Assembly (NCBI GenBank): GCA_902561795.1
Contig: CACERG010000014.1
Location: 1-50,979 of the forward strand
Source of the DNA: an uncultured Bacteroidota bacterium
Lineage (GTDB): Bacteria > Bacteroidota > Bacteroidia > Flavobacteriales > Flavobacteriaceae
DNA: 50,979 nt
Direction of reading: 5' to 3'
The position numbers were made by a program, and so were the translations under genes. This document shows, one piece after another, positions 41,397 through 49,724 of this stretch. Each line of letters opens with the position of its first letter. The stretch's first letter is position 1. The notes beneath the pieces are model-generated. The model ran no database searches. It was not told the DNA's origin and saw only the letters and a list, made by a program, of their open reading frames with translations.

Positions 41397-42608
41397 ATGC
41401 CCAAATTATCAAAAAAAGGAATTGATATTCCAGTTTCACCAATTAGAAAATTAGTCGCTTTTTCTGAACAAGCTAAAGCAAGAGGTGTTAAAGTTTTACA
41501 TCTTAACATTGGACAGCCAGATATTGAAGCTCCAAGGGTAGCGATAGACGCAGTTAAAAACTCTAATCTTAAATTATTACCATATGGCCCATCTCAAGGT
41601 AATTTCTCATATCGTAAAAAACTATCTAAATATTACTCTAAACATAAAATTGATATAAACGCTGAGGATATTTTAATAACCACAGGAGCTAGTGAAGCAC
41701 TGACCTTTGTTTTAAACTCAATTTGTGATACTGAAGATGAAATAATTATTCCTGAACCTTTCTACGCAAATTATAATGGTTTTGCTAGTGCATCTGGTGT
41801 CAAAGTAGTTCCCGTTGCCTCTGAATTTAATAATCGATTCCAATTACCTTCTTTGGAAAATATTGACAGTAAAATTACTCCCAAAACCAAAGCCATATTA
41901 CTATGTAATCCTAGTAATCCAACAGGCTATGTTTACAGTAAACTTGAAATTAACACCCTTTGTGAATTATCAATCAGAAAAAATATATTCCTTATAGTCG
42001 ACGAAGTTTATAGAGAATTTATGCATGGAGATATAGAACATTATTCAGTTTTACGTCACCCTGAAGGTCATCAACATACCATAATGATAGATTCAGTATC
42101 CAAACGTTATAGCTTGTGTGGTGCTAGGGTTGGATGTATCGTTTCTAAAAATAAATTGTTAATTCAAAATTTATTAAAATTTGCTCAACTTCGTCTTTCT
42201 CCTCCCACGTATGCTCTAATAGCAAGTGAAGCTGCACTTGATGCGCCAGACAGTTATCTTAAAAAGGTGATAAGTGAATATAGCAAAAGAAGAAATGTAC
42301 TAATTAAAGCATTAGAGGAAATTCCTGACGTTAAAGTTTCTCATCCAATGGGAGCATTTTATTGCATGGTTAAACTTCCCATTGATGATGCTGAGAATTT
42401 TTCTAAATTTTTGTTAACCTCATTTGAAGATGAAGGTCAGACAGTAATGTTGGCTCCCGCTACAGGTTTTTATTCCACTCCAGGTTATGGTAAAAATGAA
42501 GTACGTGTTGCATTTGTTTTAAATAAGAAAAAACTTCTAAGAGCAACAAAAATTATTAGAAAAGGGATTAAAGAATACAACAAAATCTTCGCATCACCAG
42601 TTGTATGA
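41397..42608 (+). CDS. PLP-dependent class I/II aminotransferase (aspartate aminotransferase-like)
   Basis: 403 residues. The PLP lysine is K236 in SVSKRYSLCGARVG. Other fold-type I signs: LNIGQPDIEAP, LPYGPSQGNFSYRKKL, ITTGASEALTFVLNSI, LCNPSNPTGYVYSKLE and LIVDEVYREF (Asp binding the pyridine nitrogen). It transfers amino groups between amino and keto acids; exact substrate cannot be read. The stop overlaps the murB start (ATGA). Confidence 0.92.
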   Translation: MPKLSKKGIDIPVSPIRKLVAFSEQAKARGVKVLHLNIGQPDIEAPRVAIDAVKNSNLKLLPYGPSQGNFSYRKKLSKYYSKHKIDINAEDILITTGASEALTFVLNSICDTEDEIIIPEPFYANYNGFASASGVKVVPVASEFNNRFQLPSLENIDSKITPKTKAILLCNPSNPTGYVYSKLEINTLCELSIRKNIFLIVDEVYREFMHGDIEHYSVLRHPEGHQHTIMIDSVSKRYSLCGARVGCIVSKNKLLIQNLLKFAQLRLSPPTYALIASEAALDAPDSYLKKVISEYSKRRNVLIKALEEIPDVKVSHPMGAFYCMVKLPIDDAENFSKFLLTSFEDEGQTVMLAPATGFYSTPGYGKNEVRVAFVLNKKKLLRATKIIRKGIKEYNKIFASPVV

Positions 42609-43606
42609 TTAAAGAAAATGTTTCTCTAAAAAACCACAATACATTTGGTATTGACGTTAAAACAAAATTCCTCGTAGAGATTTTCTCCGAAGATGAACTT
42701 CTAAAAACATTAAAGTCAAAAATAAAAGGGCCTTTCAGAGTTTTAGGATCAGGGAGTAATATTTTATTAACTAAAAATTATGATGGCTATACTATAATCA
42801 TGAAAAATAAAGGTATAGTGGTTCAAGAGCAAACAAAAACTGAAGTTTTGATTAAAGTTGGAGCCGGTGAGGTTTGGCATGATCTAGTTTTATGGGCTTT
42901 AAAAAATGACTACTCTGGAATTGAAAACTTGGCGTTGATCCCAGGCAGCGTAGGTGCTGCACCTATTCAAAATATTGGTGCATATGGAGTAGAGTTAAAT
43001 TCAGTATTTAAAAGCTGTCGAGCTCTTGAAATAAGTTCATTAAAATTTAAAAATTACGAAAAGGAATCTTGTAAATTTGAGTATCGGTCCTCAATTTTCA
43101 AAGAAGAGCTAAAAGGAAAAGTTATAATAACTAGTGTTTATTTTTTGTTGAGAAAAAAACCTCACAAAATAAATATTAGCTATGGTGAACTTCAAAGATT
43201 AATGATTGGAAAAGAAAACACCATACAAAATGTGGCAGCTGAAGTTATAGCAATTAGAAAATCAAAACTACCTGATCCTGAAAAAATTGGAAACAGTGGA
43301 AGTTTTTTTAAAAACCCTATTGTGACTCAAAAACAACTTTTAGCACTTAAGAAAGAATTTCCTGAAATACCCTATTATGAAGAAAGCAAAAATCATTTTA
43401 AGTTACCTGCAGGCTGGCTTATAGAAAAAATTGGATACAAAGGAAAAAGAAAAGGTGATGCGGGAATTCACAAAAAACAGGCTTTAGTATTAGTGAACTA
43501 TGGAAGTGCAAAAGGTTTAGATATTTTGGCTCTAGCAGAAGAAGTCAAGGAAAAGATATTTAACTTTTATGGCCTTAGATTAGACTTTGAAGTAAATCTA
43601 TTATGA
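42605..43606 (+). CDS. murB: UDP-N-acetylmuramate dehydrogenase
   Basis: 333 residues. FAD-binding signatures are FRVLGSGSNILLTKNYDGY and NLALIPGSVGAAPIQNIGAY; FEYRSSIFKEELK has the catalytic Tyr-Arg, and NSGSFFKNP carries the active serine region. The extended form resembles type I MurB. It reduces UDP-GlcNAc-enolpyruvate to UDP-MurNAc in peptidoglycan synthesis. Coupled to the aminotransferase and convergent with dtd. Confidence 0.95.
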   Translation: MIKENVSLKNHNTFGIDVKTKFLVEIFSEDELLKTLKSKIKGPFRVLGSGSNILLTKNYDGYTIIMKNKGIVVQEQTKTEVLIKVGAGEVWHDLVLWALKNDYSGIENLALIPGSVGAAPIQNIGAYGVELNSVFKSCRALEISSLKFKNYEKESCKFEYRSSIFKEELKGKVIITSVYFLLRKKPHKINISYGELQRLMIGKENTIQNVAAEVIAIRKSKLPDPEKIGNSGSFFKNPIVTQKQLLALKKEFPEIPYYEESKNHFKLPAGWLIEKIGYKGKRKGDAGIHKKQALVLVNYGSAKGLDILALAEEVKEKIFNFYGLRLDFEVNLL

Positions 43607-43613
43607 CTATAAT

Positions 43614-44066
43614 TTAATCCCGATTTTTTGTATCAATACAAATCGTTACTGGGCCATCGTTAACAATTTCTACTTCCATATTTGATCCAAATTTTCCTGA
43701 TATTACTGGTTTTGAAAGGCCATTTTGGGTAACGGTTTTAAATAGATTATATAATGGAATCGCATGTTCGTGTTTAGCAGCATTCCCATATGAAGGGCGG
43801 TTTCCTTTTTTTGTTTGTGCCATGAGAGTGAACTGGCTAATTACCATAATCTCACCTTTTATTTCTTTAATAGACTGGTTCATAATACCTTTTGCATCAT
43901 TAAATATCCGCAAATTCAAAATCTTATTTGCTAACCATTTTACATCATCTTGATTATCAGAATGTCCTATTCCTAACAATATCATCAAACCAGGACCAGA
44001 TGTTCTTTTTTCTTCTCTTTCAATAATCACATGAGCATATTTAACTCTTTGTATTACAGCTCTCAT
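43614..44066 (-). CDS. dtd: D-aminoacyl-tRNA deacylase
   Basis: 150 residues, normal for DTD. It begins MRAVIQRVKYAHVII and contains GLMILLGIGHSD, the catalytic loop SQFTLMAQTKKGNRPSY and the NDGPVTICID end, matching the two cross-subunit motifs (SQxTL and NxGPVT). It hydrolyses D-amino acids from tRNA. The rsgA stop precedes its start by 1 nt, so the two form an operon. Confidence 0.95.
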   Translation of the reverse strand: MRAVIQRVKYAHVIIEREEKRTSGPGLMILLGIGHSDNQDDVKWLANKILNLRIFNDAKGIMNQSIKEIKGEIMVISQFTLMAQTKKGNRPSYGNAAKHEHAIPLYNLFKTVTQNGLSKPVISGKFGSNMEVEIVNDGPVTICIDTKNRD

Positions 44067-44067
44067 A

Positions 44068-44997
44068 TTAATTTCTATAATTACTGTCTTCAGATAGTAT
44101 TTGAGTATAACTATTGAATCTGCTCTGAGCTATTAACCCATCGTTAACAGCGCTTTTTATCGCGCAATTAGGTTCATATTGATGAAGACAATTGTTGAAC
44201 TTACACTTATCTTTTCTTTGAAAAAATTCAGGGAAATAATTTCCGATTTCCTGAGGTCGCATTTCTACAATCCCAAAACCCTTAATCCCAGGTGTATCGA
44301 TAATTTTAATACCTCCTTTTAATTTATGCATTTCTGCAAATGTAGTAGTGTGTTTTCCTTGCATATGTTGGTCTGAAATAGCAGAAGTTTTTATATCAAC
44401 ATCTGGGTCTATTGCATTAATAAATGTTGATTTTCCAACACCACTATGCCCCGATATCATAATTATTTTATTTTGCATTAGTGTTTTTACATTTTCCAAA
44501 TTTTGACTCTTTTTAGCTGATATTTCATAAGCTTTATAACCAATATCCTCATATATTTTTTTAAGTGAGCTAATAGTATTTAGATCTTTCTTTATGTAAG
44601 TATCAATTTTATTAAATAATAAAATTACTGGAATTTTATAAGCCTCTGCGGTAACTAAAAATCGGTCAATAAAGACTGTAAAAGTTGGGGGATTATTAAT
44701 CGTAATCATTAAAAAAGCCAGATCTATATTCGATGCAATAATATGAGTTTGTCTCGATAGATTAACTGACTTCCTAATAATATAATTTTTTCTCTCTTCT
44801 ACCTCAATTATCCTTCCCTCTGATTTAATTGAGTTGTTTTCAACCTCAAAAATGACCCGATCACCAACAGCAACAGGGTTAGTGCTTTTTATTCCTTTAA
44901 GTCTCAAATTTCCCTTAATTCTACATGAATAAAAAATCCCACCGGACTCTACTATGTGCCAGCTTCCAGTTGAGCGATAAATAAGTCCTTTTTTCAA
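44068..44997 (-). CDS. rsgA: Ribosome small subunit-dependent GTPase A
   Basis: 309 residues. N-terminal OB fold, then a circularly permuted GTPase: NKID (129-132) before the P-loop GHSGVGKST (183-191) and DTPG (234-237). The zinc knuckle is C265, C270, H272 and C278. RsgA helps mature the 30S subunit. It is the first gene of an operon with dtd and divergent from gpmI. Confidence 0.96.
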   Translation of the reverse strand: MKKGLIYRSTGSWHIVESGGIFYSCRIKGNLRLKGIKSTNPVAVGDRVIFEVENNSIKSEGRIIEVEERKNYIIRKSVNLSRQTHIIASNIDLAFLMITINNPPTFTVFIDRFLVTAEAYKIPVILLFNKIDTYIKKDLNTISSLKKIYEDIGYKAYEISAKKSQNLENVKTLMQNKIIMISGHSGVGKSTFINAIDPDVDIKTSAISDQHMQGKHTTTFAEMHKLKGGIKIIDTPGIKGFGIVEMRPQEIGNYFPEFFQRKDKCKFNNCLHQYEPNCAIKSAVNDGLIAQSRFNSYTQILSEDSNYRN

Positions 44998-45086
44998 AAA
45001 TTTTATTTACAAAGAAACAGTTTTTTTTTAAGCCTTTATGTTTATCAGTAGAGCAGAGTTATTCATATCTTTATATAAATAAAATA

Positions 45087-46610
45087 ATGGCTCAAAAAAC
45101 ACTCCTAATTATTTTAGACGGCTGGGGTAAGTCAAAAAATCGAAAGGTATCTGCTGTTGATCAAGCAAATACTCCATATATTGACTTTTTGTATGATGAG
45201 TACGAACATAGTTCTCTTAGAACTGACGGAAAACATGTAGGATTACCTGAAGGTCAAATGGGTAACAGCGAAGTAGGACATATGAATTTGGGTGCAGGTC
45301 GAATTGTTTACCAAGATTTGGCAAAAATAAATCAAGCTTTAGAAAAAAATACGCTGAGAAAAAAAACTGTCTTGAGAGATTGTCTCGAATACGCTAAAAA
45401 AAGAAATAAAAAGATCCATCTTTTAGGATTACTTTCAGATGGTGGAGTTCATTCACACATAAAACATATTGAGGGATTTATTGATATTTTAGAAGAATAT
45501 AAATTAAAAGAATTTTACCTTCATGCTTTTACTGATGGAAGAGATGTTGATCCTCAATCTGGAATCCATTTTGTAGAAAGTATTGAAAAAAAAATGTTAA
45601 ATACAAATGGAAAGCTTGCAAGTTTAATAGGTCGTTACTATGCTATGGATCGAGATCAAAGATGGGAAAGAATTAAAGAAGCCTATGACCTTCTGATTCA
45701 TGGGAAAGGTGAAGCCAGCGATAACTTTGTATCATCTCTTAAATCCAGTTACGATGAAGGAGTGACAGATGAATTTATCAAACCGCTTTACAAAAAAGAC
45801 AATTTAGGAAAAGCGATAACAAAAATCGAAACTGAAGATATTGTACTTTTTTTAAACTTTCGTACAGATAGAGGTAGAGAACTAACTCAGGTTCTTTCAC
45901 AGAGTTCGTTCCCTGAATATAATATGTATCCAAAAAAATTAAAATACTTAACCTTAACAAATTATGACGATTCCTTTAAAAATATCGAAGTTATATTTGA
46001 TAAAGATAATTTAGATAAAACTCTTGGAGAAGTGATATCTAATGCAGGAAAAACACAGGTTCGAATTGCAGAGACAGAAAAGTACCCTCATGTGACATTC
46101 TTCTTTAATGGAGGAAGAGAGAATCCTTTTCAAGGAGAAGAAAGAATCCTGTGCCCATCTCCAAAAGTAGCTACTTATGATCTCAAACCTGAAATGAGCG
46201 CATATGAAATTCGTGATTCAACTATAGCAAAAATTGAATCGGACACCCCTGATTTTTTATGTTTAAATTTTGCCAACCCAGATATGGTTGGGCATACTGG
46301 AAACTTTAAAGCTGCAATACGTGCTTGTGAAGTAGTCGACGAGTGTACCGCTGCAGTGGTAAAAAAAGCTTTAGAAAAAAATTACGTTACACTTATTATT
46401 GCAGATCATGGAAATTGTGAAACTATGATCAATCCTGACGGTAGCCCAAATACTGCTCATACCAAAAACCCTGTGCCTGTTATTTTAGTTGATGCAAAAA
46501 AAAGAAAGATCAAGTCAGGAATTTTGAGTGATATTGCACCAACTATATTGGATTTGCTTGAAATCGAAATACCAGAAAAAATGACTCAAAATTCCCTAAT
46601 CTCAATCTAG
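45087..46610 (+). CDS. gpmI: 2,3-bisphosphoglycerate-independent phosphoglycerate mutase
   Basis: 507 residues. ILDGWGKSK at the N-terminus is the first metal-binding segment, PEGQMGNSEVGHMNLGAGR carries the phosphorylated serine, and HAFTDGRDVDPQS, YYAMDRDQRWER, ADHGNCETM and NTAHTKNPVP complete the alkaline-phosphatase-type site. It interconverts 3- and 2-phosphoglycerate in glycolysis and needs Mn. Monocistronic. A TATCTTTA box (45066-45073) may be its promoter. Confidence 0.97.
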   Translation: MAQKTLLIILDGWGKSKNRKVSAVDQANTPYIDFLYDEYEHSSLRTDGKHVGLPEGQMGNSEVGHMNLGAGRIVYQDLAKINQALEKNTLRKKTVLRDCLEYAKKRNKKIHLLGLLSDGGVHSHIKHIEGFIDILEEYKLKEFYLHAFTDGRDVDPQSGIHFVESIEKKMLNTNGKLASLIGRYYAMDRDQRWERIKEAYDLLIHGKGEASDNFVSSLKSSYDEGVTDEFIKPLYKKDNLGKAITKIETEDIVLFLNFRTDRGRELTQVLSQSSFPEYNMYPKKLKYLTLTNYDDSFKNIEVIFDKDNLDKTLGEVISNAGKTQVRIAETEKYPHVTFFFNGGRENPFQGEERILCPSPKVATYDLKPEMSAYEIRDSTIAKIESDTPDFLCLNFANPDMVGHTGNFKAAIRACEVVDECTAAVVKKALEKNYVTLIIADHGNCETMINPDGSPNTAHTKNPVPVILVDAKKRKIKSGILSDIAPTILDLLEIEIPEKMTQNSLISI

Positions 46611-46711
46611 AATGATTAAAAGTAAACTTTTCTATATCAATTTTCATTTTAGTATTTTTCTTTACATCATTTTAAAATAGTCAATATAAATCAATATTAA
46701 TAAATTTTTAG

Positions 46712-47536
46712 ATGGCAGAGATAATTTTAAAAACTGAGGAAGAAATTGAGTTGATACGCGAAAGTGCATTAATAGTTTCAAAAACATTAGGCATCTTGGC
46801 GTCAGAAATAAAACCTGGTATTTCTACCCTTAGACTAGATACAATTGCAGAAACCCATATTCGTGATTTAGGAGCCGAACCCGGTTTTCTTGGCCTTTAT
46901 GAATTCCCAAATACACTTTGTATGAGTCCTAATGCTCAAGTTGTACACGGTATTCCTAACAATGAACCTCTAAAAGAAGGTGATATTATTTCTATAGATT
47001 GTGGTGCTATTAAAAATGGGTTTTATGGTGACCATGCATATACATTTGCAGTTGGTGAAATTGATCCTAAAATTGAAAAATTGCTCAAAGTAACAAAGGC
47101 TTCACTTTTCGAGGGAATAAAAAATTTTAAGAAAGGAAATAGAGTTGGTGATATAGGGTATGCAATTCAAAATTATTGTGAAAAAGAAGGTTTTGGCGTT
47201 GTGCGAGAACTTGTAGGACATGGATTGGGCAAGACAATGCATGAGGGTCCTGAAATTCCTAATTATGGACGTAGAGGAAGAGGTAAAAAATTATTAGATG
47301 GTATGGTATTAGCAATTGAACCAATGATAAACCTAGGAACTCGTAAAATTAACCAACTTGATGACGGATGGACAATCCTCACTGCAGATGGAAAAGCAAG
47401 TGCACATTTTGAGCATAATGTCGCTCTCATAAATGGCAAGCCTGAATTATTATCTACTTTTGATTATATCTATAAAGCTCTTGGTTTAAGTAATTCTGAG
47501 GAGAGGCCTTTTAGAAAAGAATATTTAGCTTTATGA
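46712..47536 (+). CDS. map: Methionine aminopeptidase, type I
   Basis: 274 residues. The pita-bread fold is recognised by PNAQVVHGIPNNEPLKEGDI, SIDCGAIKNGFYGDHAYTFA (two metal Asp residues), GHGLGKTMHEGPEIPN (metal His) and AIEPMINLG and FEHNVAL (two metal Glu residues). It removes the initiator Met from new proteins. The stop overlaps the methyltransferase start (ATGA), so they are coupled. Confidence 0.95.
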   Translation: MAEIILKTEEEIELIRESALIVSKTLGILASEIKPGISTLRLDTIAETHIRDLGAEPGFLGLYEFPNTLCMSPNAQVVHGIPNNEPLKEGDIISIDCGAIKNGFYGDHAYTFAVGEIDPKIEKLLKVTKASLFEGIKNFKKGNRVGDIGYAIQNYCEKEGFGVVRELVGHGLGKTMHEGPEIPNYGRRGRGKKLLDGMVLAIEPMINLGTRKINQLDDGWTILTADGKASAHFEHNVALINGKPELLSTFDYIYKALGLSNSEERPFRKEYLAL

Positions 47537-48285
47537 AATGGCTTTTAAATAATTTTCCAAGAGTATGGTTAATAAAGATTAGTATATGGTTTAGGCCAAT
47601 ATTAAAACAAATATATAAAGGGAATATTTTGACAGATCCAATTGACGGTAGTTCATACCGAAAATTTCTTCCATACGGTTATCAAAAAATAAGAGAAAAT
47701 GCACTTTGTCCTGGAACTCTATCTCTAGAAAGACACCGTCTACTTTGGCTTTTTCTTGAAAGAGAAACCAAATTCTTTGAAAAGGCATTAAAAGTTTTAC
47801 ACATAGCTCCTGAACAACCACTTTATCAAAAATTTAAACAATTTAAACATTGGGAATATAAAACTTGTGATCTTAACTCTCCTTTGGCGGAAATCAAAGC
47901 AGATATATGTAATTTACCATTTGAAAATAACTCGTATGATCTTGTCCTTTGTAATCATGTACTGGAGCATGTTTTAAATGATAAGTTAGCTGTTAGGGAA
48001 TTATTTAGAGTTCTTAAAAAAGGTGGGGTATTAATTGCACAAGTCCCCTTGGATCTTAATCGTAAGGCGACATTTGAGGACCCTTCTATAATTGATAAAA
48101 AAGAACGTAAAAAAGTTTTTGGTCAATACGATCATGTCCGTATTTATGGAAAAGATTACCTAGACTTATTAGATAGCGTTGGTTTTAAGTCACATTTTAT
48201 CAGTTTCACAGAGAAGCTTTCAAAACACGAGGTTAAAAAATTTAGTCTTCGAAATGACCATATCCCTTTAGCTTACAAAAACTAA
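47533..48285 (+). CDS. SAM-dependent methyltransferase (class I, type 11-like)
   Basis: 250 residues. After a basic N-terminus (RVWLIKISIWFRPILKQIYK) comes KVLHIAPEQPLYQKFKQF, an atypical SAM motif I with HIAPE in place of the usual glycine-rich loop, then DICNLPFENNSYDLVLCNHV and LEHVLNDKLAVRELFRVLKK of the methyltransferase-11 type. The acceptor is unknown. It is coupled to map and found in that place in related genomes, which suggests but does not prove a translation-linked role. Confidence 0.82.
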   Translation: MKWLLNNFPRVWLIKISIWFRPILKQIYKGNILTDPIDGSSYRKFLPYGYQKIRENALCPGTLSLERHRLLWLFLERETKFFEKALKVLHIAPEQPLYQKFKQFKHWEYKTCDLNSPLAEIKADICNLPFENNSYDLVLCNHVLEHVLNDKLAVRELFRVLKKGGVLIAQVPLDLNRKATFEDPSIIDKKERKKVFGQYDHVRIYGKDYLDLLDSVGFKSHFISFTEKLSKHEVKKFSLRNDHIPLAYKN

Positions 48286-49319
48286 TTTTCTGATAAATTT
48301 TTATAGAACCCTTTAGAAAAGTGTTGTTCAACTACACCTTTTTTATTTTCAATAATCCAAAGAGCTTCTAGTGTCAGTTCTTTCTCAATTAGAAGTTTAC
48401 TTTTTTCAAACGGCATAACCATAAGTGCTGTTGCAAATGCATCTGCAACCATACAACTTGGTGCAATAACTGATGCGCTTAAAACTTCACTAGGAAAGGA
48501 ATTGCCAGTTTTGGGGTTTATAGAATGTACATGACGTTTTCCTGTTTTTTTATCTAATTTGTATTTTCTGTAATTTCCTGATGTTGCTAATGCCTGATTA
48601 TTCAAAAAAATAGTTTGAATAAACTTTTTTTCTTCATCTTGTTTTGGATTATCAATAGCAATTTTCCAAGGCAAATTTGATTTTGGACTAACTCCTTGAG
48701 CTACTATCTCACCTCCTATTTCTACTAAAAAAGAAGAAACTTGATTTGACCTTAAATATTCAGATATTAAATCAACTGCGTAGCCTTTTGCTATTGCATT
48801 AAAATCAAAAAAAAGATTTGGATGTTTTTTTTGAATAGTGTTCTTTGATGTTAATTTTGTTTTTTCCCATCCTGTATATTTTAAAATTTGTTCTAGCTGA
48901 TATGGAGAAACACTTTTATGAGTTCTATTTGGACCAAATCCATATGCATTTACAAGAGCTCCAACTGTGGGATCAAAATAACCTTTAGTTTTTTTCCAAA
49001 CTTCAGTTGCTTTATTATAGACTTTTATAAAATGAGTATCAACTTCAAGTAAACTATCACCTTTATTAATTTTTGAAATATCTGAATCTTTGTCATAAGT
49101 AGACATTGAAACATTTATGACATTAATAATTGAATCAACTTTGTGTGACAATAAATTCTTTCTTAGCTTGGAGCTTGAATAAGATATTGAGTAAGTTGTA
49201 CCTAATGCATAACCTTTTAATTGATTGAAATCATCTTTTTGATTGTTTTTACAATTGACGAGTAGTAAAAAAATAAAAACACTATAAAATTTTCTCAAGA
49301 CCATTAAAATTGACAACAT
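48282..49319 (-). CDS. apbE: FAD:protein FMN transferase (ApbE), lipoprotein
   Basis: 345 residues from 49319 (Met6 at 49304 is an alternative start). The lipobox has Cys23 (LLLVNCKNN). ApbE features: GYALGTTYSISY, MSTYDKDSDISKINK, FDFNAIAKGYAVDLISEYL, FLVEIGGEIVAQG and VADAFATALMVM (metal site). It attaches FMN to Thr residues of exported proteins such as the NqrB and NqrC subunits. The start overlaps the end of the small upstream gene, and both read leftwards, so they form an operon. Confidence 0.93.
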   Translation of the reverse strand: MLSILMVLRKFYSVFIFLLLVNCKNNQKDDFNQLKGYALGTTYSISYSSSKLRKNLLSHKVDSIINVINVSMSTYDKDSDISKINKGDSLLEVDTHFIKVYNKATEVWKKTKGYFDPTVGALVNAYGFGPNRTHKSVSPYQLEQILKYTGWEKTKLTSKNTIQKKHPNLFFDFNAIAKGYAVDLISEYLRSNQVSSFLVEIGGEIVAQGVSPKSNLPWKIAIDNPKQDEEKKFIQTIFLNNQALATSGNYRKYKLDKKTGKRHVHSINPKTGNSFPSEVLSASVIAPSCMVADAFATALMVMPFEKSKLLIEKELTLEALWIIENKKGVVEQHFSKGFYKNLSEN

Positions 49320-49641
49320 AAGGGTTATTTTTTTTTAAAGGCATATCATAATCTTTTGCATTTGCAAATCCTACACCACCATAATAAAGTTTAGCATTAT
49401 TTTTCTTTGCATGTATTTTTACTTTTTCCATTGATTCAATATCATAGTGTTTTGGAGATTGTGGGTATAAAGATCCCTTTACAACTATAAAGAAGAGCAA
49501 TTTGTCTTTAACACATACAAATTGTGGTGATCGATTTCTTTTAGAATTAACTGCTAAAAATTCATATCCATTTTCTTCCAAAAAGTTTCCTACTTCTTGC
49601 ATTGCAAGCTGATGAATTTCTTGTTTATTAAGAGGTTGCAT
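49282..49641 (-). CDS. Small conserved protein next to apbE (Nqr-associated)
   Basis: 119 residues, no signal peptide. It has the pattern VNSKRNRSPQFVCVKDKLLF, FIVVKGSLYP, AKKNNAKLYYGGVGFANAKD and NPYVVNFNG. I recognise this as the short protein that sits between nqrF and apbE in Flavobacteriaceae and is often labelled 'NqrF' by propagation, although it has no FAD- or iron-sulfur domain. The function is unknown; location suggests a link to sodium-pumping NADH dehydrogenase assembly. No nqr genes lie in this window. Confidence 0.75.
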   Translation of the reverse strand: MQPLNKQEIHQLAMQEVGNFLEENGYEFLAVNSKRNRSPQFVCVKDKLLFFIVVKGSLYPQSPKHYDIESMEKVKIHAKKNNAKLYYGGVGFANAKDYDMPLKKNNPYVVNFNGLEKIL

Positions 49642-49649
49642 TACTTTAA

Positions 49650-49657
49650 CAAAATTA
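49650..49657 (-). promoter_or_regulatory. -7 promoter box for the small gene and apbE
   Basis: The minus strand reads TAATTTTG, an exact TAnnTTTG match, 8 nt before the ATG at 49641. The -33 element is not evident. The leader would be very short. Confidence 0.4.
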
Positions 49658-49675
49658 AATGAAAAGCTTAATTTG

Positions 49676-49706
49676 TTGCTATATCACCTTTAAAATAATT
49701 AATTTG
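49676..49706 (+). promoter_or_regulatory. Promoter of the M16 peptidase gene
   Basis: TTG at 49676-49678, a 20-nt spacer and TTAATTTG at 49699-49706, one base off TAnnTTTG. The start codon at 49725 follows at a suitable distance. Confidence 0.42.
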
Positions 49707-49724
49707 CGAACTTAAAAAAAACTT

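Noticed and set aside
46612-46680. 22-codon hydrophobic frame between gpmI and map
   Set aside because: Very short, no promoter or terminator, and composition expected from random AT-rich sequence.
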